From assembly GCA_955652675.1 (NCBI GenBank), contig CATPBP010000023.1, forward strand, positions 1-47,203: a stretch of 47,203 nucleotides of DNA. Reading direction: 5' to 3'. The notes under the pieces are model-generated. The model was not told where the DNA came from. It worked only from the letters and a program-made list of their open reading frames with translations, and did no database searches. Shown here in pieces: positions 16,087 through 23,849 of the stretch; the first letter of the stretch is position 1, and the number at the start of each line of letters is the position of its first letter. Source of the DNA: Candidatus Dormiibacterota bacterium (GTDB lineage: Bacteria > Chloroflexota > Dormibacteria > Dormibacterales > Dormibacteraceae). Both the position numbers and the translations under genes were made by a program.

Positions 16087-16452
16087 TCACTCGGGTCGGG
16101 GGACCCGGCCGGCGAGCAGTCGTGCGATCGTCGCCGAGAGTTGGCTGGGCCGGGTCTCGACCTTGAGGAGCGCCAGGGCGACGCCGGGCGGGGGGTTCTC
16201 GACGGCGGCCCCGTCGTTGGTGAGCAGGATCACGTCCGCTCCAGCCGCGGCAAGCCGCTGGACCAGCTCAACTCCGGGTCGGTCCGGCAGCCAGAGGTCG
16301 ACACAGACCACCTCCGGACGCTCCGCCTGGAAGACAGCCGCGGCGCTCGCGGCATCCGCGGCCACCTGCACCAGGTGGCCGTCCAGACGAAGCTTGAGCG
16401 CGTAAACGCCGGCCAGCTCCGGATCGTCCTCGACCAGCAGGACCCTGGACAC
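16087..16452 (-). CDS. Stand-alone response-regulator receiver domain
   Basis: 121 residues, a single REC domain with no output domain. Seen: the acidic pair at residues 9-10 (VLLVEDDPEL), the phospho-acceptor Asp52 in VCVDLWLPDRPG, Thr in VILLTND and Lys in ALLKVE. GTG 16452 has GGGGAG five bases upstream, supporting this start over an ATG at 16509 that would overlap the divergent gene. No histidine kinase is nearby, so the partner is unknown; single-domain regulators act through protein-protein contacts or as phosphate shuttles. The loop after Thr is shortened and Pro-rich (NPPPG), which is unusual. Confidence 0.85.
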   Translation of the reverse strand: MSRVLLVEDDPELAGVYALKLRLDGHLVQVAADAASAAAVFQAERPEVVCVDLWLPDRPGVELVQRLAAAGADVILLTNDGAAVENPPPGVALALLKVETRPSQLSATIARLLAGRVPRPE

Positions 16453-16473
16453 CTTCGCTCCCCATGCGAAGGA

Positions 16474-16479
16474 TAGGAT
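16474..16479 (+). promoter_or_regulatory. -10 element (TAGGAT) for the acyl-CoA synthetase gene
   Basis: TAGGAT ends 6 bases before ATG 16486, matching the leaderless pattern seen at other genes in this window. It lies within the leader of the divergent receiver-domain gene. Confidence 0.42.
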
Positions 16480-16485
16480 GCTGGG

Positions 16486-18015
16486 ATGGCCGACCTGCTC
16501 GTCGTGCATGCGGGTCTCGAGCCGGACAAGCCCGGGCTGGTCGAAGGTGAGCGGGTCGTTAGCTGGGCGCAGCGCAACGAACGGGCCAACCGCGCGGCCA
16601 ACGCCCTGAGCGCCCTTGGCGTCAAAGCGGGGGATCGGGTCGCCATGATGGCCTTCAACTCCATCGCGGGATTCGAGCTCTCAGGCGGTCTTGGAAAGCT
16701 GGAGGCCATCGGCGTTCCGGTCAACTTCCGGCTGCGCGACGCCGAGCTCGCCTACATCGTCAACGACAGCGGGGCCAGCGTGGTATGCGCCGGTCCTGAG
16801 TTCGTCGAGCACGTGCAGGCGGCACGCGGCTCAGTGCAGGGAGACGTTGTGTTCGCGGTGTTGGGCGGTGCGCCGGCACCGCCGGGATGGCTGAGCTTCG
16901 ACGACCTCCTGGCCGCCGCCTCGCCCGAGCAGCCGCCCAGCGAGGAGGCGGGTGGTCTGGGCGCCACCATGATCTACACCTCGGGCACCACCGGGCACCC
17001 CAAGGGCGCCTACCGTCCCCATGGGGTGCCGCTGGAACACGTGATGAATGCGATCCAGATGTTCGGATTGAGCGGCGACGACGTCCACCTGATGGCCGGC
17101 CCCGGATACCACAGCGCGGTCGCATTCTTCTCCGCGCTGACCACGGCCGTGGGCGGGACGATCGTGATCATGCGCCGCTTCGATGCCGAGACCGCGCTGG
17201 CCCTGATCGATCGCCACCGGGTGACCACCACCTTCATGGCGCCGACCCTGCTGCACCGGATCATGGACCTACCCGAGGAGATCCGGCACCGCTACGACGT
17301 GACCTCCATGCGAGCCGTCATCCTGGGCGCCGCGCCCTGTCCCTTCTCGCTCAAAGAACGAGCCACCGCCTACTTCGGCGAGACGCTCTACGAGTTCTAC
17401 GGCGCAACTGAGACGGGCGTCAACCTGCTCTTGCGGCCAGAGGACCAGCTGCGCAAGCCCGGCTCGGCGGGCAGGCCCCCCGAGGGCCAGGAGGTCCTGC
17501 TGCTGGACGAAGAGGGCAATCCAGTTCCTGACGGTGTGCCGGGCGAGCTTTGGACCCGCAGCGACTGGCTCGCCACCTACTACAAGAGGCCCGACGCGAC
17601 CGCCAGGGCGATGCGCGACGGGTTCTTCTCCGTGGGCGACGTGGCCTACCGGGACGGCGACGGCTTCTACTACATCTGCGATCGCAAGATCGACATGATC
17701 ATCTCCGCGGGTGTCAACATCTACCCGGCCGAGGTGGAGGCCTGCCTTCACGGGCACCCGGCGGTCGCCGATGTGGCGGTGATCGGCGTTCCGGACGACC
17801 AGTGGGGCGAGGCGGTGAAGGCGGTGGTGGCGCTGCTGCCCGGCGCGAAGGCCGGCGAGCAGGAGCTGATCGACTGGTGCCGCGGACGCATAGCCGACTA
17901 CAAGCGGCCAAGGTCGGTCGACTTCGTGCCCGAGCTTCCTCGAGACCTCGCCGGCAAGCTGCTGAAGCGGCAGATCAGGGAGCCCTACTGGGCCGGGACC
18001 GGCCGCCGCATCTGA
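16486..18015 (+). CDS. AMP-dependent acyl-CoA synthetase
   Basis: 509 residues, full-length ANL-superfamily acyl-CoA ligase, which adenylates a carboxylic acid and transfers it to CoA. Seen: the P-loop IYTSGTTGHPKGAYRPHG (about 165-182), the YGATETG motif (about 306), VGDVAYRDGDGFYYICDRK with the Asp and Arg that bind AMP ribose, the hinge-region DMIISAGVNIYPAEVE and the C-terminal catalytic Lys in LAGKLLKRQIR. Fatty-acid or aromatic substrate cannot be told. It stands alone, about 7 kb from the CaiB/enoyl-CoA hydratase pair. Confidence 0.92.
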   Translation: MADLLVVHAGLEPDKPGLVEGERVVSWAQRNERANRAANALSALGVKAGDRVAMMAFNSIAGFELSGGLGKLEAIGVPVNFRLRDAELAYIVNDSGASVVCAGPEFVEHVQAARGSVQGDVVFAVLGGAPAPPGWLSFDDLLAAASPEQPPSEEAGGLGATMIYTSGTTGHPKGAYRPHGVPLEHVMNAIQMFGLSGDDVHLMAGPGYHSAVAFFSALTTAVGGTIVIMRRFDAETALALIDRHRVTTTFMAPTLLHRIMDLPEEIRHRYDVTSMRAVILGAAPCPFSLKERATAYFGETLYEFYGATETGVNLLLRPEDQLRKPGSAGRPPEGQEVLLLDEEGNPVPDGVPGELWTRSDWLATYYKRPDATARAMRDGFFSVGDVAYRDGDGFYYICDRKIDMIISAGVNIYPAEVEACLHGHPAVADVAVIGVPDDQWGEAVKAVVALLPGAKAGEQELIDWCRGRIADYKRPRSVDFVPELPRDLAGKLLKRQIREPYWAGTGRRI

Positions 18016-18051
18016 GGCGCCCGCCGAGCCGGCGGCTCCTGTGAACCTCTG

Positions 18052-18300
18052 TCAGCCGGTCTGTGCGAAGGGGTCGGGGGGATGAGTGACGCCCCAGGCC
18101 ACGGCCAGCGTGAGGACCAACATGACGCCGCCGACCATCAGTCCGAAGGGCCAGGTGAAGAGGATGCCGAGGACCACGCTCACGACCACCGTGGCTATCA
18201 GGCCCCCCAGCAAAGCCGGCCATGGAGAAGGTCCAGGGGGTTCCGGCTCCGGCCTCAGGTCGACCGGCCACCCATACCCCGACGCCTCACGTTCTGACAT
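18052..18300 (-). CDS. Small two-span membrane protein, unknown function
   Basis: 82 residues. A Pro-rich cytoplasmic-looking N-terminus (LRPEPEPPGPSPW) is followed by two hydrophobic segments, LGGLIATVVVSVVLGILFTW and GLMVGGVMLVLTLAVAWGV, and a short tail ending PDPFAQTG. I do not recognise the family. It is convergent with the acyl-CoA synthetase and preceded by copies of an intergenic palindromic repeat. Confidence 0.65.
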   Translation of the reverse strand: MSEREASGYGWPVDLRPEPEPPGPSPWPALLGGLIATVVVSVVLGILFTWPFGLMVGGVMLVLTLAVAWGVTHPPDPFAQTG

Positions 18301-18331
18301 GCCCTGCGCCCAAATAGTAGTCGACGAAGCA

Positions 18332-18366
18332 CTCCCTCCCCTTGCGGGGAGGGCCAGGGAGGGGTC
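18332..18366 (+). repeat. Dispersed intergenic palindrome, copy A
   Basis: A perfect 8-bp stem CCCTCCCC/GGGGAGGG (18334-18341 with 18346-18353) around TTGC, followed by CCAGGGAGGGGT and TCTTTT. Copies with the same layout occur in opposite orientation at 18418-18453 and in the same orientation at 23753-23786. Confidence 0.6.
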
Positions 18367-18417
18367 TTTTCAAAGGCAGCCGGGCTGGCGCCGAGCGTCG
18401 CTCCAGCCTTGACGAAT

Positions 18418-18453
18418 ACCCCTCCCGCACCCTCCCCAATAAAGGGGGAGGGA
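18418..18453 (-). repeat. Dispersed intergenic palindrome, copy B (inverted)
   Basis: Stem CCCTCCCC/GGGGAGGG (18430-18437 with 18445-18452) around a seven-base loop; its reverse complement aligns with copy A over its full length. Copies A and B form a large inverted pair between the two minus-strand genes and could act as a terminator for the gene ending at 18464. Confidence 0.55.
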
Positions 18454-18463
18454 ACTGGAGGAG

Positions 18464-19072
18464 TTAACGGGCTACGAGTCGGTCTAGCTCGGAGGGGCGC
18501 TCGCCGAAGCGTTCCTCGAGAAAGCGGCCGTTGGCCACCAGGCGGTCAAGGTTCTGGCGGTGGACGTTGGAGGCGATCTGGTCCAGCTTGGCCTCGAGCA
18601 GGTTCAACTGCTCCCAGAGCGCCTGGAGCGCAGTCTTTCCGTCCGCCGAGACGGCGGCGTTGGCGTAGCCGGGCGGCAGCGCCAGGTAAGCGTTGACGGT
18701 GTTGGGAAGGTACTCGATGGTCGTCCGCTGGACCACGTAGAGGTCCTGGGAGCCGGTGGGGAAGTAGTCCACGTACTGGATCAGGGCCTCTGCCTTGCGC
18801 CGTATGGTCTCGACCTTGATCTGCACGTCAACCGGGAGGCGGCCGGCATCGGCGTCCGAGTTCCTGGGGTAGACCTGCGTCGGGAACTGCTGCGCCGGCC
18901 CCTGCCAGTTGAGCCCCATCCGGTCCCGGCGCCGGCCGTGGTGCCGGTGATGCCGGCCCGGCCCCAGGATGGCGAAAAGACCCCAGAGGAACAGGCCGAA
19001 GAGCAGCCACTCCCCGAAGCCGCCTGCCAGCACGACAAGTCCAAGCACGACCAGCCCTACGAAGACGACCAT
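18464..19072 (-). CDS. Membrane-anchored protein of unknown function
   Basis: 202 residues. Two N-terminal hydrophobic segments (MVVFVGLVVLGLVVLAGG and WLLFGLFLWGLFAIL), a His/Arg-rich patch (GRHHRHHGRRRDR), then a soluble helical domain with KVETIRRKAEALIQYVDYF, IEYLPNTVNAYLALPPGYAN and a C-terminal coiled-coil-like stretch LWEQLNLLEAKLDQIASNV. The YLPxTxxAYLxLP motif recurs in uncharacterised actinobacterial-type membrane proteins, from memory. AGGAGGT six bases before ATG 19072 fixes this start against an ATG at 19093. Divergent from the aminopeptidase gene. Confidence 0.7.
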   Translation of the reverse strand: MVVFVGLVVLGLVVLAGGFGEWLLFGLFLWGLFAILGPGRHHRHHGRRRDRMGLNWQGPAQQFPTQVYPRNSDADAGRLPVDVQIKVETIRRKAEALIQYVDYFPTGSQDLYVVQRTTIEYLPNTVNAYLALPPGYANAAVSADGKTALQALWEQLNLLEAKLDQIASNVHRQNLDRLVANGRFLEERFGERPSELDRLVAR

Positions 19073-19188
19073 CTTCAGACCTCCTGTTCCCATGACATGG
19101 CGCCCTCTACCCACACCCATAGAACGTCGCATTCGACCGATCTGCTCGCTCCTGTTTTAGAGAGTACGCCCGAATGTGGCTTCCCAGC

Positions 19189-19194
19189 TAAAGT
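19189..19194 (+). promoter_or_regulatory. -10 element (TAAAGT) for the aminopeptidase gene
   Basis: TAAAGT ends 7 bases before the GTG start at 19202. This supports choosing that GTG rather than any upstream codon in the long open frame. Confidence 0.42.
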
Positions 19195-19201
19195 CGGTCA
19201 G

Positions 19202-20395
19202 GTGATCGAGGAACGCCTGGAACGCTACGCCGAGCTGGTCGTCCGATTCGCAGCCAATGTCGGCGAGGGGCAGGTGGTGATTGTGAACGGGGCGCTCGAA
19301 CACGCACCGCTGGTCCGCGCCGTGACCCGAGCCGCCTACCTTGCCGGCGCCCGCTGGGTCGGCGCCGACTACCAGGACGCCCACGTTCGCCGAGCGCTGA
19401 TCGAGCTCGCCCCCGAGGATTCCCTCACCTGGACGCCGCCCTGGTCGCTCACCAGGGTCGAGTCCCTGGTGAAGGAGGACGGGTCCATCATCACCCTCTA
19501 TGGCGACCCGGAGCCGGACCTGCTCTCCGACCTGGACGGAGCCCGGGTTGGGCGGGCCCGGCCCCGGGAGCTGGCCCGCGCCATGCAGGAGGTCCAGGAG
19601 AAGCATCTGGCAAGCTGGACCATAGTTCCCGGCCCCACACCGGGCTGGGCACGGCAGGTGTTCGGCGAGCCCGACCAGGAGCGTCTCTGGGAGGCGGTCG
19701 AGAAGGTGATGCGGCTCACGGACCCCGACCCGGTGGGAGCCTGGCGGCGCCGCCTGGAGCAGCTCTCGGGGGTGGCGGCCCGGCTCAACGAGCACCGCTT
19801 CGACGCGGTCCGCTTCCAAGGCCCCGGCACCGACCTGACGGTCGGCCTGCTGCCCAGCTCCAGCTGGGGCACGGCGGAATACGACACCGTCCGGGGAAGG
19901 CGCAACGTCGTCAACCTCCCCACCGAGGAGGTCTTCACCTGTCCTGATCATCGCCGGACCGAGGGCGTGGTCCGGTCCACCAGGCCGCTCTCGGTGGGCG
20001 GGCGGACCATCGAGGGCCTGGAGCTGCGCTTCCGGGAAGGCCGCGTGGTCGAGGTCAAAGCCAGCTCGGGGGCGGACGTCGTGGAGGCTCAGATCGCCAC
20101 CGACGAGGGCGCCTCCCGGCTGGGCGAGGTGGCTCTGGTTGACGGCTCCTCGGGGGTCGGCCAGCTCCGGACCACGTTCTTCAACACCCTGCTGGACGAG
20201 AACGCGACCTGCCACCTGGCCTACGGGTTCGGCTTCGCGAGCTCGGTCCGGGAGGAACGTGACCGCTCCGACGGCGTCAACTCCTCGCTGGTTCACACCG
20301 ACTTCATGGTCGGCGGCCCTGAGGTCGATGTGGACGGCCTGGAGCTTGGCGGCAGAGCGATTCCGATCCTGCGAGAGGACGTCTTCCAGGTCTGA
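19202..20395 (+). CDS. M29-family (thermophilic-type) aminopeptidase
   Basis: 397 residues, the usual length for AmpS/PepS/aminopeptidase T. Seen: the first metal Glu in NLPTEEVFTCPDHRR (about residue 240), the segment LGEVALVDGSSGVGQLRTTF, the His/Tyr region TCHLAYGFGF and the final His-x-Asp in SLVHTDFMVG near residue 375, corresponding to the two-metal centre. At the first-shell Glu of the second motif the sequence reads GEVALVDGSS, as in family members. The frame is open for 640 bases upstream but that portion is antisense to another gene; GTG 19202 follows a -10 element. Cytosolic peptide turnover is the expected role. Confidence 0.9.
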   Translation: MIEERLERYAELVVRFAANVGEGQVVIVNGALEHAPLVRAVTRAAYLAGARWVGADYQDAHVRRALIELAPEDSLTWTPPWSLTRVESLVKEDGSIITLYGDPEPDLLSDLDGARVGRARPRELARAMQEVQEKHLASWTIVPGPTPGWARQVFGEPDQERLWEAVEKVMRLTDPDPVGAWRRRLEQLSGVAARLNEHRFDAVRFQGPGTDLTVGLLPSSSWGTAEYDTVRGRRNVVNLPTEEVFTCPDHRRTEGVVRSTRPLSVGGRTIEGLELRFREGRVVEVKASSGADVVEAQIATDEGASRLGEVALVDGSSGVGQLRTTFFNTLLDENATCHLAYGFGFASSVREERDRSDGVNSSLVHTDFMVGGPEVDVDGLELGGRAIPILREDVFQV

Positions 20396-20439
20396 GGCTC
20401 GCGCAGGCACCCTCCCACGTCGTACGATCCGCTCTCGGA

Positions 20440-20850
20440 ATGGCCGTTCACCGCCGGACCGATGTCAGCAGGCGCCCGCAAAGCTGGAATGCGGTCCGGA
20501 GCGCGCGGGACGCCTACTCCGGCCTTCTCTGGGTGGTCTCACGAACACCCTCCCTGAAGATCGGCATCGTCGCCGGGGTGGTGGTGGTCGGTCTCGGGCT
20601 GACGCTCCAACTGGCTCCGATCCAGGTCGCGGTCCTCGTGCTGACAGCCAGCTCACTCCTGGCCGTGGAGACCCTGAACACGGGCGTCGAGATGCTCTGC
20701 GACCATGTCACCCCGCGGCCAGACCCGGTGGTGGGCAGGATAAAAGACGTGGCGGCCGCGGCGACTGCCTTCTGTGAGATCGGCGGCCTCATCGTCGTCC
20801 TGCTGGTGCTCGGTCCCGCCATATTCCGCTGGCTGACTCACCAGCCCTGA
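20440..20850 (+). CDS. dgkA: DgkA-family diacylglycerol/undecaprenol kinase
   Basis: 136 residues, membrane enzyme with three helices. The signature VETLNTGVEMLCDHVTPRPD followed by VGRIKDVAAAA matches the E-x3-N-T-x2-E-x3-D and K-D-x-A residues that bind ATP and metal in prokaryotic DgkA. In Gram-positive-type bacteria this family usually phosphorylates undecaprenol rather than diacylglycerol; which applies here is unknown. A -10-like TACGAT ends 11 bases before the ATG. It lies directly downstream of the aminopeptidase and convergent with the GH13 gene. Confidence 0.9.
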   Translation: MAVHRRTDVSRRPQSWNAVRSARDAYSGLLWVVSRTPSLKIGIVAGVVVVGLGLTLQLAPIQVAVLVLTASSLLAVETLNTGVEMLCDHVTPRPDPVVGRIKDVAAAATAFCEIGGLIVVLLVLGPAIFRWLTHQP

Positions 20851-20866
20851 CACCGCCCGAAGGGGC

Positions 20867-22246
20867 TCAGGCCTCTTCGATTCGCGCCCTCGGCCCGTTG
20901 AAGTCGAGATCGACGACGACGCCGTCGCGGCGGTAGCGCCAGCCACCTTTTGACGCCGGCAGAGGCTCATAGGGGCCGCGCAGCCGCTTCTTGAGCGCGA
21001 TCAGCTCCCGGGTCAGGTTCAGCACGGAGCCTGGGTCCTCGCGCTGGGCGGCCACGTTGCGGCGGCGGTGTTCCCCCATCGGGAGCCAGGACTCGCCGCT
21101 GGTGAAGCCGCCCTTGGGCTCGCCGTTCCAGGGCATCGGCGTGCGTTCGGGGTCACGGCCGCTGATGTCCAGCACACGCTCCGGCGGCACCACGCCGTCC
21201 TCCTGCCCAATCTCGTCGCCCTGGTAGAGGACGGTGGCACCGGGTAGCGTGAGCAGCATCGTCAGCGCTAGCCGGACCTTCCCCTCATCGCCTTTACACC
21301 AGCGCGTCGCCATCCGGGAAACGTCGTGGTTGGATCCGTGCCAGACCGGCTTCGCCCCGGCGGGAAGGGCTGCCAGGGAGGTCTCGACCACCGTCCGCAG
21401 CTCGGTAGCGTCGAGCGTGGCGGTCGCCATCAGGAAGTTGAAGGCCAGCTGAAGCTCGTCGTCCGCGCCGTAGAACGCGGCCCAGTCCGCCAGCTCCAGG
21501 ACCCACGTCTCGCCCAGCAGGACGCGGGGCGGGTCGTACTCCTCGGCAATGCTCCGCCAGCGCCGGAACACGTCGTGCACCTCGGGGCGCCGGCTGTTGT
21601 AGACCTGGCGCTGCCCGAAGCGGCGGATCGGCGGCGGGTCATCACGTGTGGCCGGCGGATTGTCTCGCAGAAGCTCGTCCTTGACGAGGCCGTGCGCGAC
21701 GTCGATCCGGAAGCCGGCGACGCCCCGATCGAACCAGAAGCGAAGGATGCGTTCGAACTCCGCTCGCACCTCGTCGTTCCACCAGTTGAGGTCGGGCTGC
21801 CCCGGCGCGAAGTTGTGCAGGTACCAGCGCCCATCCTTCTGGGTCCAGGCCGGCCCACCGAAGGCGCTCACCCAGTTGTTCGGCCGGTCCGCCCAGACGT
21901 ACCAGTCGCGCTTCTCCGGGTCACTGAACCAGGGGTGCTGATCGCTGGTGTGGTTGGGCACGATGTCGAGCAGCACGCGAATCCCGCGGCGGCCGGCGTC
22001 CTCGATCAGCCGGTCCAGGTCGGCCATCGTCCCCAGCGCCGGGTCGACGTCCAGGTAGTCACTGACGTCGTACCCGTAGTCCTTGTTGGGCGAGGGATTG
22101 ATGGGCGACAGCCAGAGGGCGTCCACGCCCAGCCACTCGAAGTAGTCGAGCTTTCCGATCAGGCCGGGCAGGTCCCCGACGCCGTCCCCGTTGAAGTCCG
22201 CGAAGGACCGCACGTAAACCTGGTAGAGGACGGCCTCCTCCCACCA
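20867..22246 (-). CDS. GH13 alpha-glucosidase/alpha-amylase family enzyme (start codon unresolved)
   Basis: TIM-barrel GH13 enzyme of the oligo-1,6-glucosidase/trehalose-hydrolase group. Seen: region I DIVPNHTSDQHPWF, the nucleophile region GFRIDVAHGL, the acid/base LLGETW and region IV WHGSNHDVSR. The conserved first strand reads WWEEAVLYQVYVRSFADFNG and begins at 22246, but there is no ATG, GTG or TTG at or upstream of it before a stop near 22355. The first canonical codon, GTG 22213, would delete the strand. I therefore give the extent of recognisable homology (about 460 residues). The C-terminal beta domain is shorter than in typical 530-560-residue members. It lies 52 bases after the bactofilin stop, probably on the same transcript. 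Function confident, start not. Confidence 0.83.
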   Translation of the reverse strand, partial: WWEEAVLYQVYVRSFADFNGDGVGDLPGLIGKLDYFEWLGVDALWLSPINPSPNKDYGYDVSDYLDVDPALGTMADLDRLIEDAGRRGIRVLLDIVPNHTSDQHPWFSDPEKRDWYVWADRPNNWVSAFGGPAWTQKDGRWYLHNFAPGQPDLNWWNDEVRAEFERILRFWFDRGVAGFRIDVAHGLVKDELLRDNPPATRDDPPPIRRFGQRQVYNSRRPEVHDVFRRWRSIAEEYDPPRVLLGETWVLELADWAAFYGADDELQLAFNFLMATATLDATELRTVVETSLAALPAGAKPVWHGSNHDVSRMATRWCKGDEGKVRLALTMLLTLPGATVLYQGDEIGQEDGVVPPERVLDISGRDPERTPMPWNGEPKGGFTSGESWLPMGEHRRRNVAAQREDPGSVLNLTRELIALKKRLRGPYEPLPASKGGWRYRRDGVVVDLDFNGPRARIEEA

Positions 22247-22298
22247 GCGCCCTGAACGGGTGCTGGCCTGCCCTTCCTCCGAGGCGCGTGCCGGTTCC

Positions 22299-22775
22299 TC
22301 AGTTTGCGCCGGCCTCTCCCCTGGGACGGCCGTTGCCGCCCGACTCTCGCTTCTCCATCGTCACGTTCCCGTTCAGGATGCCACCGTCCTCGATCGCGAG
22401 TCGCGCCACTTTGACGTTGCCCTGCACGGTCCCGGAGCCGGCTATGAGCAGCCGCTCGCGAACCGTCGCCTCGCCATCCAGCGTTCCGCGCACGTTGAGG
22501 TTACGGGCTTCGACCCGCGCCTTGACGGTCCCCTGGCCTTCGACGCTGACGTCGCCGCTCACCGTCGCCTCTCCCTCCACTGTGCCCTGAACCGTCAGGT
22601 CGCCCTCGTAGACGAGCTTGCCCTGGATCAGGTCGCGCGGCCCAAGTGCCATCCCCGTGGCGGGGTTAGCCCCCGCCGCGATTCCTACCGCCGCAGTCCC
22701 TCCGCCGGCGTCCACAGGTCGGGGCCGACTCCGTGCCTGCGTCGTCGTCGTCTCGTTGGAAGTCTCCGTCTCCAT
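22299..22775 (-). CDS. Bactofilin (polymer-forming cytoskeletal protein)
   Basis: 158 residues. A Thr/Ala/Pro-rich disordered N-terminus (about 45 residues) leads to a right-handed beta-helix of short repeats: LIQGKLVYEGDLTVQGTVEG, GDVSVEGQGTVKARVEARNL, VRGTLDGEATVRERLLIAGS, GTVQGNVKVARLAIEDGGIL, matching the bactofilin (DUF583) core. The C-terminus is short and charged. Bactofilins self-polymerise at the membrane and shape the envelope. It is unusual that the next gene is a glucosidase rather than a M23 peptidase. ATG 22775 is the natural start. Confidence 0.9.
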   Translation of the reverse strand: METETSNETTTTQARSRPRPVDAGGGTAAVGIAAGANPATGMALGPRDLIQGKLVYEGDLTVQGTVEGEATVSGDVSVEGQGTVKARVEARNLNVRGTLDGEATVRERLLIAGSGTVQGNVKVARLAIEDGGILNGNVTMEKRESGGNGRPRGEAGAN

Positions 22776-22883
22776 GCTCGCATGCTCCCGCTCAATCGCC
22801 GGTAGCCGTGGCCATGCAGATCAACCGCGCTGGGGATCGCTCTGGCCGGGTTAGCATCTTATCTCCCAGAGGCCCAGCGCGTT

Positions 22884-23741
22884 TTGGAGCCAGCTGCCGT
22901 TCGCATTCCCCGGCCGGTGGACACCACCGTAGCCTTCTTCGACTCATTTGCCGCCGAATACGACTCCTGGGCAGACGGCCTGCACCAGCGGGTGGCGAAC
23001 CGCCTGGTGGAGTTGGTCAGGCCGCTGCCGGGCGAGCGAGTCCTCGACGTGGGCTGCGGCACCGGCCTGCTGTCCAACCGGATCGCGGAACTGGTCGGGC
23101 CTTCGGGCCTAGTCACCGGCCTGGACCTGTCGATGGGGATGCTGGAGGTCGCCCACGCGGCCGCCCCGGCCAACGCCGCCTATCAGCTGATCCAGCTCGA
23201 GGACCGGCTGCCCTTCCCGGACGCCTCCTTCGACCTGGTCACCTTCGGCGACTCGCTGCCCTACCTGAGCGAACCCTTCGCGATGCTGGAGCAGGCGCGC
23301 CGGGTGCTGCGCCCCGGTGGCAGGATCGGGCTCTCGCTCCGCCAGCGCTCGATGGCGACGGCGGCTCAGCGAGCCTTCTACCGGGTCCTTGACGAGGAGC
23401 TGACGGAGGCTCACCCGCTGGTCGTCCCCCGCTTCCACAGCGAGGACCACGGCAAGCTGGGGGAGCCGGATGTGATCCGCGAGCTGCTCGAATACGCCGG
23501 CTTCCGGGCGCCTGTCACCACGCAGCTGCTGACCGGAGTGCGGATGACCTCGGGCTTGGACTGGATCGAGCTCCTGCAGGGCGTCGGGCCCTGGCCACAC
23601 GCCCTCTTGAGCACCCTCGGTCCGGACCTCCGCCGCCAGCTGGCCGCCGTCGTGGAGCGCGAGATGGAGACCCTGGACGACGACGCCTACCGCTACCACG
23701 AAGCATTCGTCTTCGTCACAGCCACAGCCGAAGACTGGTAA
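22884..23741 (+). CDS. Class I SAM-dependent methyltransferase
   Basis: About 285 residues. Motif I LDVGCGTGLLSNRI (near residue 54), the acidic end of the second strand in VTGLDLSMGMLEVA, post-I motif FPDASFDLVTFGDSLPYL and motif II/III RRVLRPGGRIGLSLRQ define a UbiE/Methyltransf_11-type Rossmann fold. Substrate unknown. The start is TTG 22884; GTG 22917 is an alternative that still keeps the fold intact. A TAGCAT/TTATCT-rich stretch at 22852-22863 may hold the promoter. The gene is divergent from bactofilin and convergent with a lipoprotein gene. Confidence 0.88.
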   Translation: MEPAAVRIPRPVDTTVAFFDSFAAEYDSWADGLHQRVANRLVELVRPLPGERVLDVGCGTGLLSNRIAELVGPSGLVTGLDLSMGMLEVAHAAAPANAAYQLIQLEDRLPFPDASFDLVTFGDSLPYLSEPFAMLEQARRVLRPGGRIGLSLRQRSMATAAQRAFYRVLDEELTEAHPLVVPRFHSEDHGKLGEPDVIRELLEYAGFRAPVTTQLLTGVRMTSGLDWIELLQGVGPWPHALLSTLGPDLRRQLAAVVEREMETLDDDAYRYHEAFVFVTATAEDW

Positions 23742-23752
23742 GTCTCTCTGTC

Positions 23753-23786
23753 TCCCTCCCCTTGTGGGGACGGTGAGGGAGGGGGT
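23753..23786 (+). repeat. Dispersed intergenic palindrome, copy C
   Basis: Starts TCCCTCCCCTTGTGGGGA and ends GAGGGAGGGGGT, aligning with copy A at 18332 with a few changes. It lies 11 bases after the methyltransferase stop. Confidence 0.55.
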
Positions 23787-23798
23787 AATTACAAGGCT

Positions 23799-23831
23799 GA
23801 AGCCGGCGGTCCGCACTGACCGGCCGGCTTC
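23799..23831. terminator. Long hairpin between two convergent genes
   Basis: GAAGCCGGCGGTC (23799-23811) pairs with GACCGGCCGGCTTC (23818-23831) with one bulged base and loop CGCACT. There is no U-tract on either side, so it may act as a weak or Rho-assisted bidirectional terminator for the methyltransferase and lipoprotein genes. Confidence 0.45.
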
Positions 23832-23849
23832 CTAACGGGGGGGGAACTC

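Noticed and set aside
18560-19201. N-terminal extension of the M29 aminopeptidase frame by about 210 codons
   Set aside because: It is antisense to a membrane-protein gene with its own Shine-Dalgarno; the family length and a -10 element support GTG 19202.
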